Shown here one piece after another: positions 21,620-31,105 of a stretch of 64,000 nt of DNA. Each line of letters begins with the position of its first letter. Positions within the stretch are counted from its first letter, which is position 1. Made by a program: the position numbers and the translations under genes. This DNA comes from Aedes albopictus (taxonomy: Eukaryota > Arthropoda > Insecta > Diptera > Culicidae). The notes under the pieces are model-generated. The model made no database searches, was not told where the DNA came from, and saw nothing but the letters and a program-made list of their open reading frames with translations. The DNA is taken from contig NC_085138.1 in assembly GCF_035046485.1 (NCBI RefSeq), forward strand, positions 432,375,265 through 432,439,264. The letters run 5' to 3'.

Positions 21620-23542
21620 TTATGAGACGCATGCCATACGAGAGTGCTTAGGGGGTAATAATTTGAAAAGCCACGAACTTCCATTGCCTTGATCCTTATT
21701 CAACAGCGTGTTAGGTACCTGTTTGTATATCTCTAGACTCTCAGCAACGTCCAATTTCCAAGGTAAAGTTACATTTCGCAAAATCTGAATATCCTCTGAA
21801 GTTACAGGGTGACCCTCCTCAAAGACATGTTCAGCAACTTTCGACCTGAAATCGTATTCCAAACCTCTACTCACTGTCCTCTGCGCCTTTCCTACCTCCG
21901 CCATATGTTCCCTGAATCTAACCTCCAAAGACCGTTTTGTTTGACCAACGTAGACCTTATCACAATGGGAGCAACTGATTTTGTAAACGCCAGCCTTGTT
22001 AAGGGTGTTAACCGGATCCTTTGTAGAGCCTAACGAAGTCTTCAACTGATTGCTTCTGCTAGAAAATACTAGATCGATCCCGAAATTTCTGAGCCTAGAA
22101 CGTAAACTATTAGTGATGTGTTGATCGAAGGGGACTGATACTCGCTTCAAAGATTCTGAAATAGGGGTAAGAGTTGTTAGGGAACCTCGATATCGCAACC
22201 TCTCCTTTTTGTCGATGATGGCCTGAATTGTCCTCTCCTTGTATCCGTTGATTTTCGCTGTTTCGAATATATGAGTGAGTTCCTTATTTTTCCCGTCATC
22301 GCTTAGAGGTAGAGTCTGCATTCGGTGAACCATGTGGTGAAAAGCTGCCATCTTATGTTGGAAGGAGTGATTCGACGAATAGGGGATGACACGCATGGTA
22401 TTGGTAGGTTTTCTGTAAATCTCGAATTCGAACGATGAACTGTCTTCCCTCTTAACTAATAGATCCAAAAATGGCAGTTTTCCCTCCTTTTCTTCCTCAT
22501 GAGTGAACCTGATATCCTTATGCACATTGTTGATGACCTCTAGAACCTTAGATAAAGCTTCCCGTTTGATCACACTGAAAATATCGTCGACGTACCTCCA
22601 CCATTTCTCCGGAAGTAAACCTTGCTCCTTTAGCTTGGTTTCTAAATTTGCCATGAAAAGCTCGCATAGAAATGGGGATAGGGGATTTCCCATGGGGGCA
22701 CCTTTGGTCTGCTTGTAGAACTGTCCACGGAATTGGAAGTAATTCTCATCCAAGCACAGTCTAGCTAAACGTAAATAAGTCCTAACTTTTCCTTTCCAAT
22801 CTGCGTCAGACTTTTGGGGTAGTAACCAATCCTCGAGAAGGTTAAGAGAATCCTTTACAGGGACACTTGGGAATAGTGCTGCGACGTCGAAAGAAACCAT
22901 AATCTCGTCTTCCTCGATGGTTCCTGATTCCAACAACTTTTGGGTGAACTCCTGAGTGTTTTTGACCGAACTGGTGGGGAAGGGTTTTGGCATACTTTGG
23001 AACTCTTTGACTAACCATTTAGCCAATTTGTGGGTAGGGGATCCTTCAGCTGAAATAATCTCTCGCATCTCTTGACCGGGTTTGTGAATTTTAGGAAGAC
23101 CTTTGATCCGCGGAAGAATGGGATTTGCTTCCTTCAAATGAGCTTCTCCGGTGATGGGTTTACAGTCTTTCAGGGTCTTGTCTGTCAGCTTAATTAGTCC
23201 GGGTAGTGGGTCTACTCGTAGATGTCTGTATGGTCCTTCGTTTATCTTCTTCTCCATCTGCTCGTCGTAGTCCTTCTTGTCCATAATAACAACCGCGTTA
23301 CCTTTGTCTGCCTTCATGTGGTATACTGGTTTCTTTTTAAGTTCCGTTACAATCCTTGTCTCGTCTGAATTTACCTTACTGCGCTGTCCTGTTTTGATGG
23401 CGTCTGCTACGATGTTCCTGGCTGTATTTTGATCTTTGATGTTAACGTTCTGTGTGATCGCTGTTTCCATGTCCACGATGATCTGTTCCACGTCTGGCTT
23501 CGAAGTAATCGCATATCCTAACCCCTTATTGAGGTGTGTCAA
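21620..23542 (-). CDS. Penelope-like reverse transcriptase / GIY-YIG endonuclease
   Basis: A 640-codon open stretch. Numbered from its first codon, the reverse transcriptase shows GLPKIHKP (148-155), motif A SFDVAALFPSVP (217-228, catalytic Asp 219), motif B QTKGAPMGNPLSP (278-290), motif C RYVDDIF (316-322, Asp 319 and 320) and LPFLDLLV (356-363). A C-terminal GIY-YIG nuclease shows GVYKISC (518-524), the C-x2-C pair at 524/527, KVYVGQTKRSLEVRFREH (529-546) and a late ESLEIY with the expected glutamate (601-606). This order is diagnostic for endonuclease-bearing Penelope-like elements. The open stretch begins at a TTG, not at a true start: the reading frame continues upstream through a single TAG at 23567-23569. 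All catalytic residues are retained. Confidence 0.85.
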   Translation of the reverse strand: MTHLNKGLGYAITSKPDVEQIIVDMETAITQNVNIKDQNTARNIVADAIKTGQRSKVNSDETRIVTELKKKPVYHMKADKGNAVVIMDKKDYDEQMEKKINEGPYRHLRVDPLPGLIKLTDKTLKDCKPITGEAHLKEANPILPRIKGLPKIHKPGQEMREIISAEGSPTHKLAKWLVKEFQSMPKPFPTSSVKNTQEFTQKLLESGTIEEDEIMVSFDVAALFPSVPVKDSLNLLEDWLLPQKSDADWKGKVRTYLRLARLCLDENYFQFRGQFYKQTKGAPMGNPLSPFLCELFMANLETKLKEQGLLPEKWWRYVDDIFSVIKREALSKVLEVINNVHKDIRFTHEEEKEGKLPFLDLLVKREDSSSFEFEIYRKPTNTMRVIPYSSNHSFQHKMAAFHHMVHRMQTLPLSDDGKNKELTHIFETAKINGYKERTIQAIIDKKERLRYRGSLTTLTPISESLKRVSVPFDQHITNSLRSRLRNFGIDLVFSSRSNQLKTSLGSTKDPVNTLNKAGVYKISCSHCDKVYVGQTKRSLEVRFREHMAEVGKAQRTVSRGLEYDFRSKVAEHVFEEGHPVTSEDIQILRNVTLPWKLDVAESLEIYKQVPNTLLNKDQGNGSSWLFKLLPPKHSRMACVS

Positions 23543-23566
23543 TTGTTCCTCTGTGAACTGTTGCGT

Positions 23567-23887
23567 CTATCGGTTTACTACGAATCCTTCAATGGATTGA
23601 ACCATCGGAACAGTAGTGTGGGTGTCCTTCGTCGCTCTGGTCTCGTTTCGTAGATTCGTCAGCTTCTTTTTGTGTAGTCGTCTCTTCCTGTCTGCTTCAC
23701 ATTCCTCTGCTCGCTTTACCTTGGTGAGGAACAATGGGAAGCCTTCCGGATATTCGTTGGCCAACTTTAAATGCAGGGAATAGCACTTAAGGTCTGAGGT
23801 CACGCTTCTCACGAGAGAGAGGATTTCATGGGTTTTTGGTATATTCTGCGTAATTTGTCGAATATGAGGTCGAATATCGCAATTTCC
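23567..23887 (-). pseudogene. Upstream part of the Penelope ORF, cut off by one TAG
   Basis: In the same frame as the reverse transcriptase, about 107 codons upstream of the stop include IPKTHEILSLVRSVTSDLKC and continue with a Lys/Arg-rich stretch (KRAEECEADRKRRLHKKK). No ATG start is visible before the frame closes at a TGA near 23888. The single TAG at 23567-23569 is the only interruption between this part and the reverse transcriptase. It may be a recent mutation, an allele or a sequencing error. With the missing N-terminus, this copy is nevertheless probably not autonomous. Confidence 0.7.
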
Positions 23888-23890
23888 TCA

Positions 23891-24884
23891 TGTGCAATTA
23901 TTCTTCAGGTATCCCAGAGTCTTCTGTAAAAAATTCATGATTTTAGGATATCCCAAATTTGAATACCGTGGTCAAGAGCGATCAAATCTACAGACAAAAA
24001 GTAGATGGTTGTGCACTTTACTTGCGAATTTGATACACAAAAAAGTCATGTATCCTCAAAAGCTCATGTGCAAATACTATTATAAGTTCATAGATGCTGT
24101 AAACGTAAAAAAAAGTACATGTTACAGCATAAAACTTTGTAAACCGTGCTTTTTTAGAAAATTCAATTTTGGTAAAATCATTCAAATTTACTCAAATTTG
24201 AGAGGAGCCAATCTCCCATTTTCTCTCATCCAGATAAAGAGCAAGAGCATAGCGGGTAGCGCAAGGATTCAGGGTTACCAAAAATGTCTTGTGGTGGTAG
24301 GATACATTACCAACTAATTGAAATTATGTCACATACTGAAAACGCTTTTGTTTATAGTATAAAAATGGTTCATATCACAAGTGCAAGTAGCAGTGAAATA
24401 AAATGAAAATATAGCAAAAGACGTATGCACACATTTATCATTTTATTTCAATCATTCACCCTGTGAGGAAATTAGAAGAGTCGAGGCATTGTTGGCAACC
24501 CTACGCGGTTTACTTTCGCTCTCCATCGTTGGCTCTGTATTTACGACTGCGGTGCGTTTAGTTGTTCACCTCTAAGGTGCTCGAATCCAAACAGATAAAA
24601 TATTTTTTTTCATTTATTATCAAATTTGTAACAAAAAACTGTAACCGTTTTTCAATTTTTCTTTTTTATTCCTGTTTTGCTTATAAACCAAATGAAAAAC
24701 AATAACATCAATGCAATGGTAGAAACAGCAGAGCTAAAAAAAACGATTATGAACACAATCATTTATATCATATTCATTGTTGGATAATTTAGTAAACTTA
24801 TAGATATTCTCAAAAGTTGAGTATTTCAGGGAAACAAGTATCATTTGATAGTGCATGGTTACTCTGCTAAAATATTGATGGGAT
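23891..24884. other. AT-rich sequence, no gene recognised
   Basis: Contains a 141-codon plus-strand frame (23892-24317) with no recognisable domain and a composition typical of chance frames. 24480-24590 is slightly GC-richer. No clear repeat boundary seen. Confidence 0.35.
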
Positions 24885-25160
24885 GTTTTATATCTTCTTC
24901 TTCTTCTTTTTTGAGTATTGTTGTCACTAAGACGAAGCCTGCTGCTCAGCCTGCTGTTCTGTGAATCAAGGCACGTGTTCCCACGTTTGATTTTTGTGCT
25001 ATGCCATTGAAAAGAGTTAATTTTCTGTAAATGCGGCACTACGTTTTAGTGGGTTTTTGCATCCATGAGCTCTTCCATAGTTATAAATTTTGACTTTTCT
25101 CTTCCAATGACCATTCTGTACTTTTATATAGTGTTGTAGGCCCGACGATAACACAAAGCA
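24885..25160 (-). mobile_element. Decayed SINE, minus strand
   Basis: Reading the minus strand, 'agcaggcttcgtcttagtg' followed by 'aagaagaagaag' (24895-24955) matches the 3' end of the SINE at 61438-61728. The segment near 25060-25150 ('gaatggtcattgg', 'tataactatgga') matches its middle. About 95 bp of other sequence separates the two parts, and the Pol III promoter head is missing. Confidence 0.6.
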
Positions 25161-25259
25161 CATGAAAGTAGAGGCAATTCTCATTATAAATAGTTTATGA
25201 ATCGTTAGGAGATCATACCCGCCATTTTCGACATTTAGAATTACTAGGAATTCCATGTC

Positions 25260-26370
25260 CAAATCTGGGTGCGCTTTGGTAATTTGAGGATTTTCGAATA
25301 GTATAAATAATTATTCTACATTCTTAGGAATATGGAACTTTTTTGCCCATGAAAAGAATTTTTCAATTGATATTTTCTTACTGAAAAATAAAAATACAAA
25401 TCTCCATTATTTTATGGAAAATTCGCTCAAATTTAAGCAGATAATGGCCAATATAATCACCAATATCTCGAATCCCACTAATTTGATTCAAAAATTATGT
25501 TCAGATGATTGAAACATATTGTATTCAGCTTTCTATTTATGGAAAAGGATTGAAAATTGGTTGATCGCAACGATAGATATTTGTATATTAGTAAATTTCA
25601 TATTTTTGAAAACTGTAGAGCTCGATTTTCAGGAAAAACTTAAAAACTGTTCTACTTAAATTTTTTTGCTGCACGTTCTTGATATCAGCACATAGTTATG
25701 CATCAAAAATTTTGGTCGTTGATAGAAGCTCACGACTTTCGATTTATTTTGTAAACTAGTGTTATTTGTCCACATCTCGGTCCGCTAGAGAAGTTCAAGG
25801 ATTTTTGAAGAATCTGTGTAAAATTCTTGATTTATGGAATTTCTTGATCCATACCTGGATCCTCTAAGGGACCGTCCATAAATCACGTAGCAATTTTGGG
25901 ATAGAATGGAGTTCCTCAAATTGAATAGGTATGGGAAAAGCTACGTCATTTGTGAATGCTCTATAAGTTTATTTGAATATTTTTAAAATGTAGAATTTCT
26001 TATTCTACATTCGTAAAAATATAAGGAATTATTTGTCCGCAAAGATAGTTTGAGTATTTTTGAAGAATCTATAAAAAATTACCGACTTTGAGAAATATTT
26101 AGATTTTTTTGTTCTTATCTTGGTTCGCTAAGGTAATTCGAGGATTTCCAAAAAAAACTATGTAAACTTAATCAATTTTAGGATTACTTGAAATTCTTGA
26201 CCATATTTTATCTATAAGGTAGTTCAAGGATTTTTGAAGAAACTACGTGAACCTTATATAGTTTTTTGTCCATATCTTTAATTCTTTGTCCATACATTGG
26301 TCCACTAAAGGATTTCAAGGATTTTTGAAGAATCTATATATAATTCTTGACTATTGGAAATACTTAGAAT
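25260..26370. repeat. Degenerate tandem repeat with 'ttcaaggatttttgaagaat' core
   Basis: A phrase of the form 'gtccatatcttggtccgcta', then 'aggtagttcaaggatttt', then 'tgaagaatctatgtaaa', then 'attcttga' recurs in whole or part near 25770, 26035, 26115, 26200 and 26290. Spacing is irregular, about 80-110 bp for the last copies. A MITE-like 'gggaccgtccataaatcacg' hairpin is inserted at about 25869-25963. The array leads directly into the GGAATTCC block. Confidence 0.55.
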
Positions 26371-26525
26371 TCCTCCCGGAATTCCTTCTCCGATTCTTAC
26401 AGGATTTTCTTCAGAAATTCCTCCTGGAATTCCACCAGGAATTCCTCCTGGGATTTCTAAAGGAATTCCAACTGGGATAACTCTACGAATTCCTCCTAAG
26501 ATTCCTCCTGGAAATCTTTTTTTTT

Positions 26526-26760
26526 TTTTAATCTAGTTAATTTATTGAAGGCAATAACTACTTAATTGTAGTGATTAGTTCTGAATGGAGGCCAATGTAC
26601 TCTAAGTTGGGGCAACTCGAGGTTAGGAGGTCACATTTTTCAAGGATGGGTAAGGTGATGATTGGGTAACGAGTTTCTCTGGAAATCATCCGGGAGTACT
26701 GCGCTTGTGTGCTTGTGTGCGTGGGTTGTTCTTCCGGATGGCCAGGATTTAGTTCAGCAA
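26526..26760. repeat. Non-satellite island with a dispersed segment
   Basis: This island interrupts the 12-bp repeat. Positions 26612-26692 are about three-quarters identical by eye to the minus strand of 54941-55022, sharing 'ctcgaggttag', 'aggtcacatttt' and 'atcatcc'. It is therefore part of a dispersed repeat family whose class I cannot name. Confidence 0.5.
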
Positions 26761-27599
26761 ATCCTCCTGGTATGCAGGAACTCTTCCTATGATTATTACA
26801 TGTTATTCTTCGGGTATTCCATCAATAATTCTTTCTGGGATTTCTCCAGGAATTTCTCCAAGGAATCCTCTGGGAATTCTTCCAATAATATCTCCAGGAA
26901 TTCCTCCTAGGAATCTCACAGAATCTCATTTTTCTTGAAATTTCTTTAGCAATTCACCTGGGATTCCTCCAGGAATTTATCCTAGGATTCCTCCAGGAAA
27001 TTTTTCTAGGATTCCTCCAGGAATTAGGATTTCTCCAGAAATGTTTACTAGGATTCCCCCCGGAAATCCTCCCGGGATTCCTTCAGGAATTCCTATTCGG
27101 ATTTCTTAAGAAATTTCTCCTGGGATTCCTTTTCGAAGGCTTCATGAGCTTCCTATGGGAACTCCTCCAGGAACTTCTTTAGGAATTCCTCCTGAGGACT
27201 CTCCAAAAATGTCTTCAAGAATTTCTCCTGGAATTCCTCCAGACCATTCCTCTTGGGAATCCTCCAGGAATATTTTCGGAAATCCTTCAAGAATTCCAAC
27301 ACAAATGTCCCCTCCAGGAATTCCTCCTAGGTTTCCTCCGGGAAATGATCCTGGGATTACTCCAGGAACTCTCCCTAGTAATTATACGGGAATGTTTTCT
27401 TGGATTCCTTCAGAAATTTTTTCAGGGATTTATCCAGCAGTTTCTCCACAAATTGCTCTTTGAATTCCTCTAGGAACTCTGAAAGGATTCCTCCAGGAAT
27501 TTATACAGGAATTGCTCCACAGATTCTTACAGGAGTTTCTTCTGGGATTCCTTCGGCAATTCCTGCTGGAATTTCTCTAGGCATTTATCTTAGGATTCC

Positions 27600-29089
27600 G
27601 CTTGGAAATCCTCTAGGAATTCATGCTAGGATTCCACTTAGAATTCTCTCATGGATTACTCCAGAAATACTTCCTGGCATTCTTTTAGGGGTTCTCCCAG
27701 GAATTCTTCCTGACATTCCTCCAGGAATTGCTCTTGGCATTCCTCTAGAAATTCCTCCTGGGATTCTTCCAGGAATTCTTTCTGGGATTTTTCTAGGAAT
27801 TCCTGCGAGGATTCCTCCAGGAATTCCTCTTGGAATTCCTCATGGGATTCTTCTAGGAGTTCCTCCTGGGATTCAATCGTGAATTCTTCCTTGAGTTCCT
27901 CCATGAAATCTTCCTTGGATTCCTCCTGGAAATCCTCCAAGGATTCCTCCAGAAATTTCTCCTAGGACTCCTTCAGGAAATCCTCCTCGGGATTCCTAGA
28001 GGAACTCTTCTTAGGATTATTGCATGGTTTTCTTTTGGTATTCCTCCAATGATTCTTCCTGGGATTTTTCCAGGATTTTCTCTTCGGATTCCTTCAGAAA
28101 TTACTCTTGGAATTTCATCAAGAATATCACCAGGAACTCCTTCTAGGATACTCACAGGTTTTTTTTCTGAGATTTCACCGACAATTTCTCCTGGGATTTC
28201 CTCCTGGGATTTCTCCAAGAATTCCGTTTAGAATTTCTCCAGAAAATTCTCCTAGGATTCCCCCAGGAAATCCTCCTGGGATTCTTTCAGGAATTCCTCT
28301 TCGGATTTCTCCTGGGATTCCTTTTAGAAGTCTTTCTGAGCTTCCCATGGGCATTCCTTCTGGTATTTCTCCAGGAATTCCTTCTGAGGTTTCTCCAGAA
28401 ATGCCTTCAAGAATTTGTACAGGAATTTCTCCTGGGATTCATCCAAGCCATTCTTGGGAATCCTCCAACAATATCTTCGGAAATCCTTCAGGAATTCCAC
28501 AAAAATATCACCTAAAAGTCCTCCTCTGGGATTCATTCGGGAAATGTTTCTGTGAGTCCTCCAGGAATTCTTCCTAGTATCCATACAGGAATTTATTCTT
28601 GTAATCCTTCAGCCATTTTCCCAGTGATTGCTCCAGCAATTCCTGCAGAAATTATTCTTTGGATTCCTTTAGGAATTTTCTAAGGCTTCCTCCACAAATT
28701 TCTACATGAATTGCTCCAAGAATTCTTACATGAGTTTCTTCTGGGGTTTCTTCTGCAATTCGCCCTAGAATTCCTCTGGGAATTCATCCTAGGATTCCAC
28801 TTGGAAATCCTCTAGAAATTCATCTAGGATTCGACTTGAAATTCCTTCATAGATTGCTCCAAAAATACCTCCCAGTATTCCATCAGGTATTCCTTCAGAG
28901 GATCGTCCTGGAATTTCTCTTGACATTCCTCCAGGAATCCTTCTGGGAGTACCTCGTGGGATTGTTCCAGGCATTCCCGCTGGGATTCTTCCAGAAATTC
29001 CAGGTATTTCTATATGCATGCCTCCAGGTATTCCTCTTGGCATTCCTCCTGGGTTTCATTTGTGAATCCCTCTTTGGATTCCTCCAGCA
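27600..29089 (+). repeat. Duplicated satellite block C
   Basis: Direct, diverged copy of the block at about 32790-33960. Shared landmarks include the run encoding KKPVSILEG on the minus strand (about 28150 and 33310), 'ctcacaggttttttttctga' near 28151 and 33313, and the phrase around 'catccaagccattc' near 28440 and 33570. The right end (28789-29089) is matched in inverted orientation at about 37500-37730. Confidence 0.6.
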
Positions 29090-29091
29090 TA

Positions 29092-30036
29092 CAGTGTATC
29101 AAACAATTGTCCGTACAGCAAATTTTTTGTCAAAATATTTTTTACATCAAATGTTTATAACTTTTTTATACGTCAATCAAAACTGCTGAAATTTTGACCA
29201 ATCATGAATCATATATTACTGCTCTATTGGTAAAATTTTTAACGAGATCGAATAAGTTTTCTGAAAGTTATAGAACTTTTAGTAAAACTTATAAGATTTT
29301 TGAACACATTTTTAAAACATTATATCTCAATATGTAGTCGATGAAACTTTTTCAATCTTTTTTGTGTTACAGCTTATACCTGAGGCTTTCATATGCAGCT
29401 TCGTTTGAGGTTTTATATTCACAACAAAAAATATGAAAAATTTGCTTATGCAGTGGACGGTATTTAAAAAATCACCATATTTTGAACATATAATCTGCCA
29501 AACGTTTTCCACCAATAAAAGTGCATTAACTGAACGAAAAATGCATAGGACCTACTCTTCATATGTTGTTTAGTAGGTCCTGTATAAAAGTATTACATTA
29601 AGAGAGTTTAAAAAAGTTGAAAACACTTGGCACTTTTATTGATCAAAATATGATAAATTTCCAAATAATACTCTGAATATATACAGATTTTTCATATTTT
29701 TTGTAGTGAATATAAAACCTCAAACGAAGCTGCATATGAAAGCCTTAGATATAAGCTGCAACACAAAAAAGATTGAAAAAGTTTCATCGACTCCATATTG
29801 AGATATAATGTTTTGAAAATTTGTTCAAAAATCCTAAAAGTTTTACTAAAAGTTCTATAACTTTCAGAAAACTTATTCGATCTCGCTCAAAATTTTACCA
29901 ATGGAGCTGCAATATATGGTTTATGATTGGTCAAAATTTCAGCGTTTTTGATTGACGTTTAAAAAAGTTATAAACATTTGAATGAAAAATTATTTTGCCC
30001 AAAAAATTGCTGTACGGACAATTGTTTGATACACTG
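29092..30036. mobile_element. 945-bp TA-flanked long-inverted-repeat element (Tc1/mariner-type MITE)
   Basis: Begins CAGTGTATCAAACAATTGTC and ends with its complement; TA dinucleotides flank both sides (29090-29091 and 30037-30038). Inverted similarity extends hundreds of bases inward, for example 'ttttctgaaagttatagaac' near 29258 against 'gttctataactttcagaaaa' near 29851, and 'gcagcttcgtttgaggtttt'-type sequence on both sides of the centre. CAGT ends and TA duplication point to the Tc1/mariner superfamily. It interrupts the satellite cleanly. Confidence 0.85.
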
Positions 30037-30039
30037 TAT

Positions 30040-31105
30040 CCTCCTAGGATTCCTCCAGGAAGTCCTCCTAAGATTCTTCCATGAAACCCTGGAGGGTTTT
30101 CTAGAAATTTCTCCTAGGATTCCTCTAAATTTGGTCGCGGGGCTTCCTATAGGAATTTCTCATATTATTTCTCTAGGAATTCCTCCTCAGGCTTCTTTAG
30201 GTATTCCTCCAAAGTTTTCTCAGGAATTTCTTTTGCGAATTCTCTAAGCATAACGCAAATTCTTCAGGAATTCTTCCAGAAATTTCACCTGTGACTCCTT
30301 TAATCTTCCTGGAATTCCTCCTGGACTCTTCCTTGAATTATAACTGAAATTTATTCTGGGATTTCTGAATCAATTTTTTCAGGGATTTGTTCAGGAATTC
30401 CTTCAAAAATTTCTTTTTGGATTCCACTAGGAATCCCTCCAGTAGCTATTCTTAGGAGAAATCTCAGTAGGAATTCCTGAAGGAAGCTCAAGAGGAATTG
30501 CTGAAGGAATCCCAAGAGGAATTTTAGGAGGACTTGAAAATTGGAAGAAATGCCTGGGGGAATCCAAGGAAAAATTCCTAGAAGAATTCTAGAACGATTT
30601 TCTGGAAGAATCTTACGAAGAATTTCTGGAAGATCACCAGAAGGCATTCCTGGAGGAACCCCAATGAAAATCCCTGCAGGAACTCCAGGATGAATTCCTG
30701 GAGATATCCCGGGAGGAATTTCTGCAAGAATCCAAGAAGTAATTCCTGGAAAAATCCCAGAAGGAACTCCTGGAGGAATCGCAAGAAAAAAATCATGAAA
30801 AAATCCCAGGAACAATGCATGGAAGAATCGTATGTAGAATTTCTGAGAGAATCCCAGGAGAAATTTCTGGATGAGTCCTTGAAGAAAATCCTGTAGGAAT
30901 CCGAGGAAGAATTCCTAGAGGAATCCCGGGAGGAAACCCTGAAGGAATCCCAGAAGAAATTCGTGGAGGAATTTCTCAATGAACCACGGATGAAACTGTT
31001 GTGGGAATCCGAGGAGGAATTCCTCGAAACATCCCGGAAAGAATTTCTTGAGAATGCTCAGGAGGAATTCCTCGAAGATTACAAGTAGAAATTCATGGAA
31101 AAACC
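30040..31105 (+). repeat. Satellite block A, inverted partner of 36160-37385
   Basis: Landmarks: 'tctaaatttggtcgcgggg' (30123) faces 'ccccgcaacaaaatttaga' (37340); 'gaacgattttctggaagaat' (30591) faces 'ttccagaaaatcgttctag' (36770); 'gaaattcatggaaaaaccc' (31089) faces 'ggtttttccatgaatttc' (36165). Overall a diverged but colinear inverted copy with some indels of up to about 100 bp. Confidence 0.7.

Larger units (their letters stand above)
21232..23890 (-). mobile_element. Penelope-like retroelement, 5'-truncated
   Basis: This minus-strand element has a reverse transcriptase joined to a GIY-YIG endonuclease, followed downstream by a terminal repeat at about 21236-21420. The outermost part of that repeat (21236-21299) is nearly identical to 45578-45645, where it precedes the start codon of a second copy. 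That terminal-repeat arrangement (pseudo-LTR) is characteristic of Penelope-like elements. In the second copy the repeat reads TTTATTTACAG just before the coding exon, a plausible splice acceptor. The upstream part of this copy, roughly the first 80-90 codons, is missing at about 23890. Confidence 0.85.

Noticed and set aside
23892..24317. 141-codon plus-strand frame beside the Penelope element
   Set aside because: AT-rich composition, no domain or motif, and no splice or promoter context; consistent with a chance frame.
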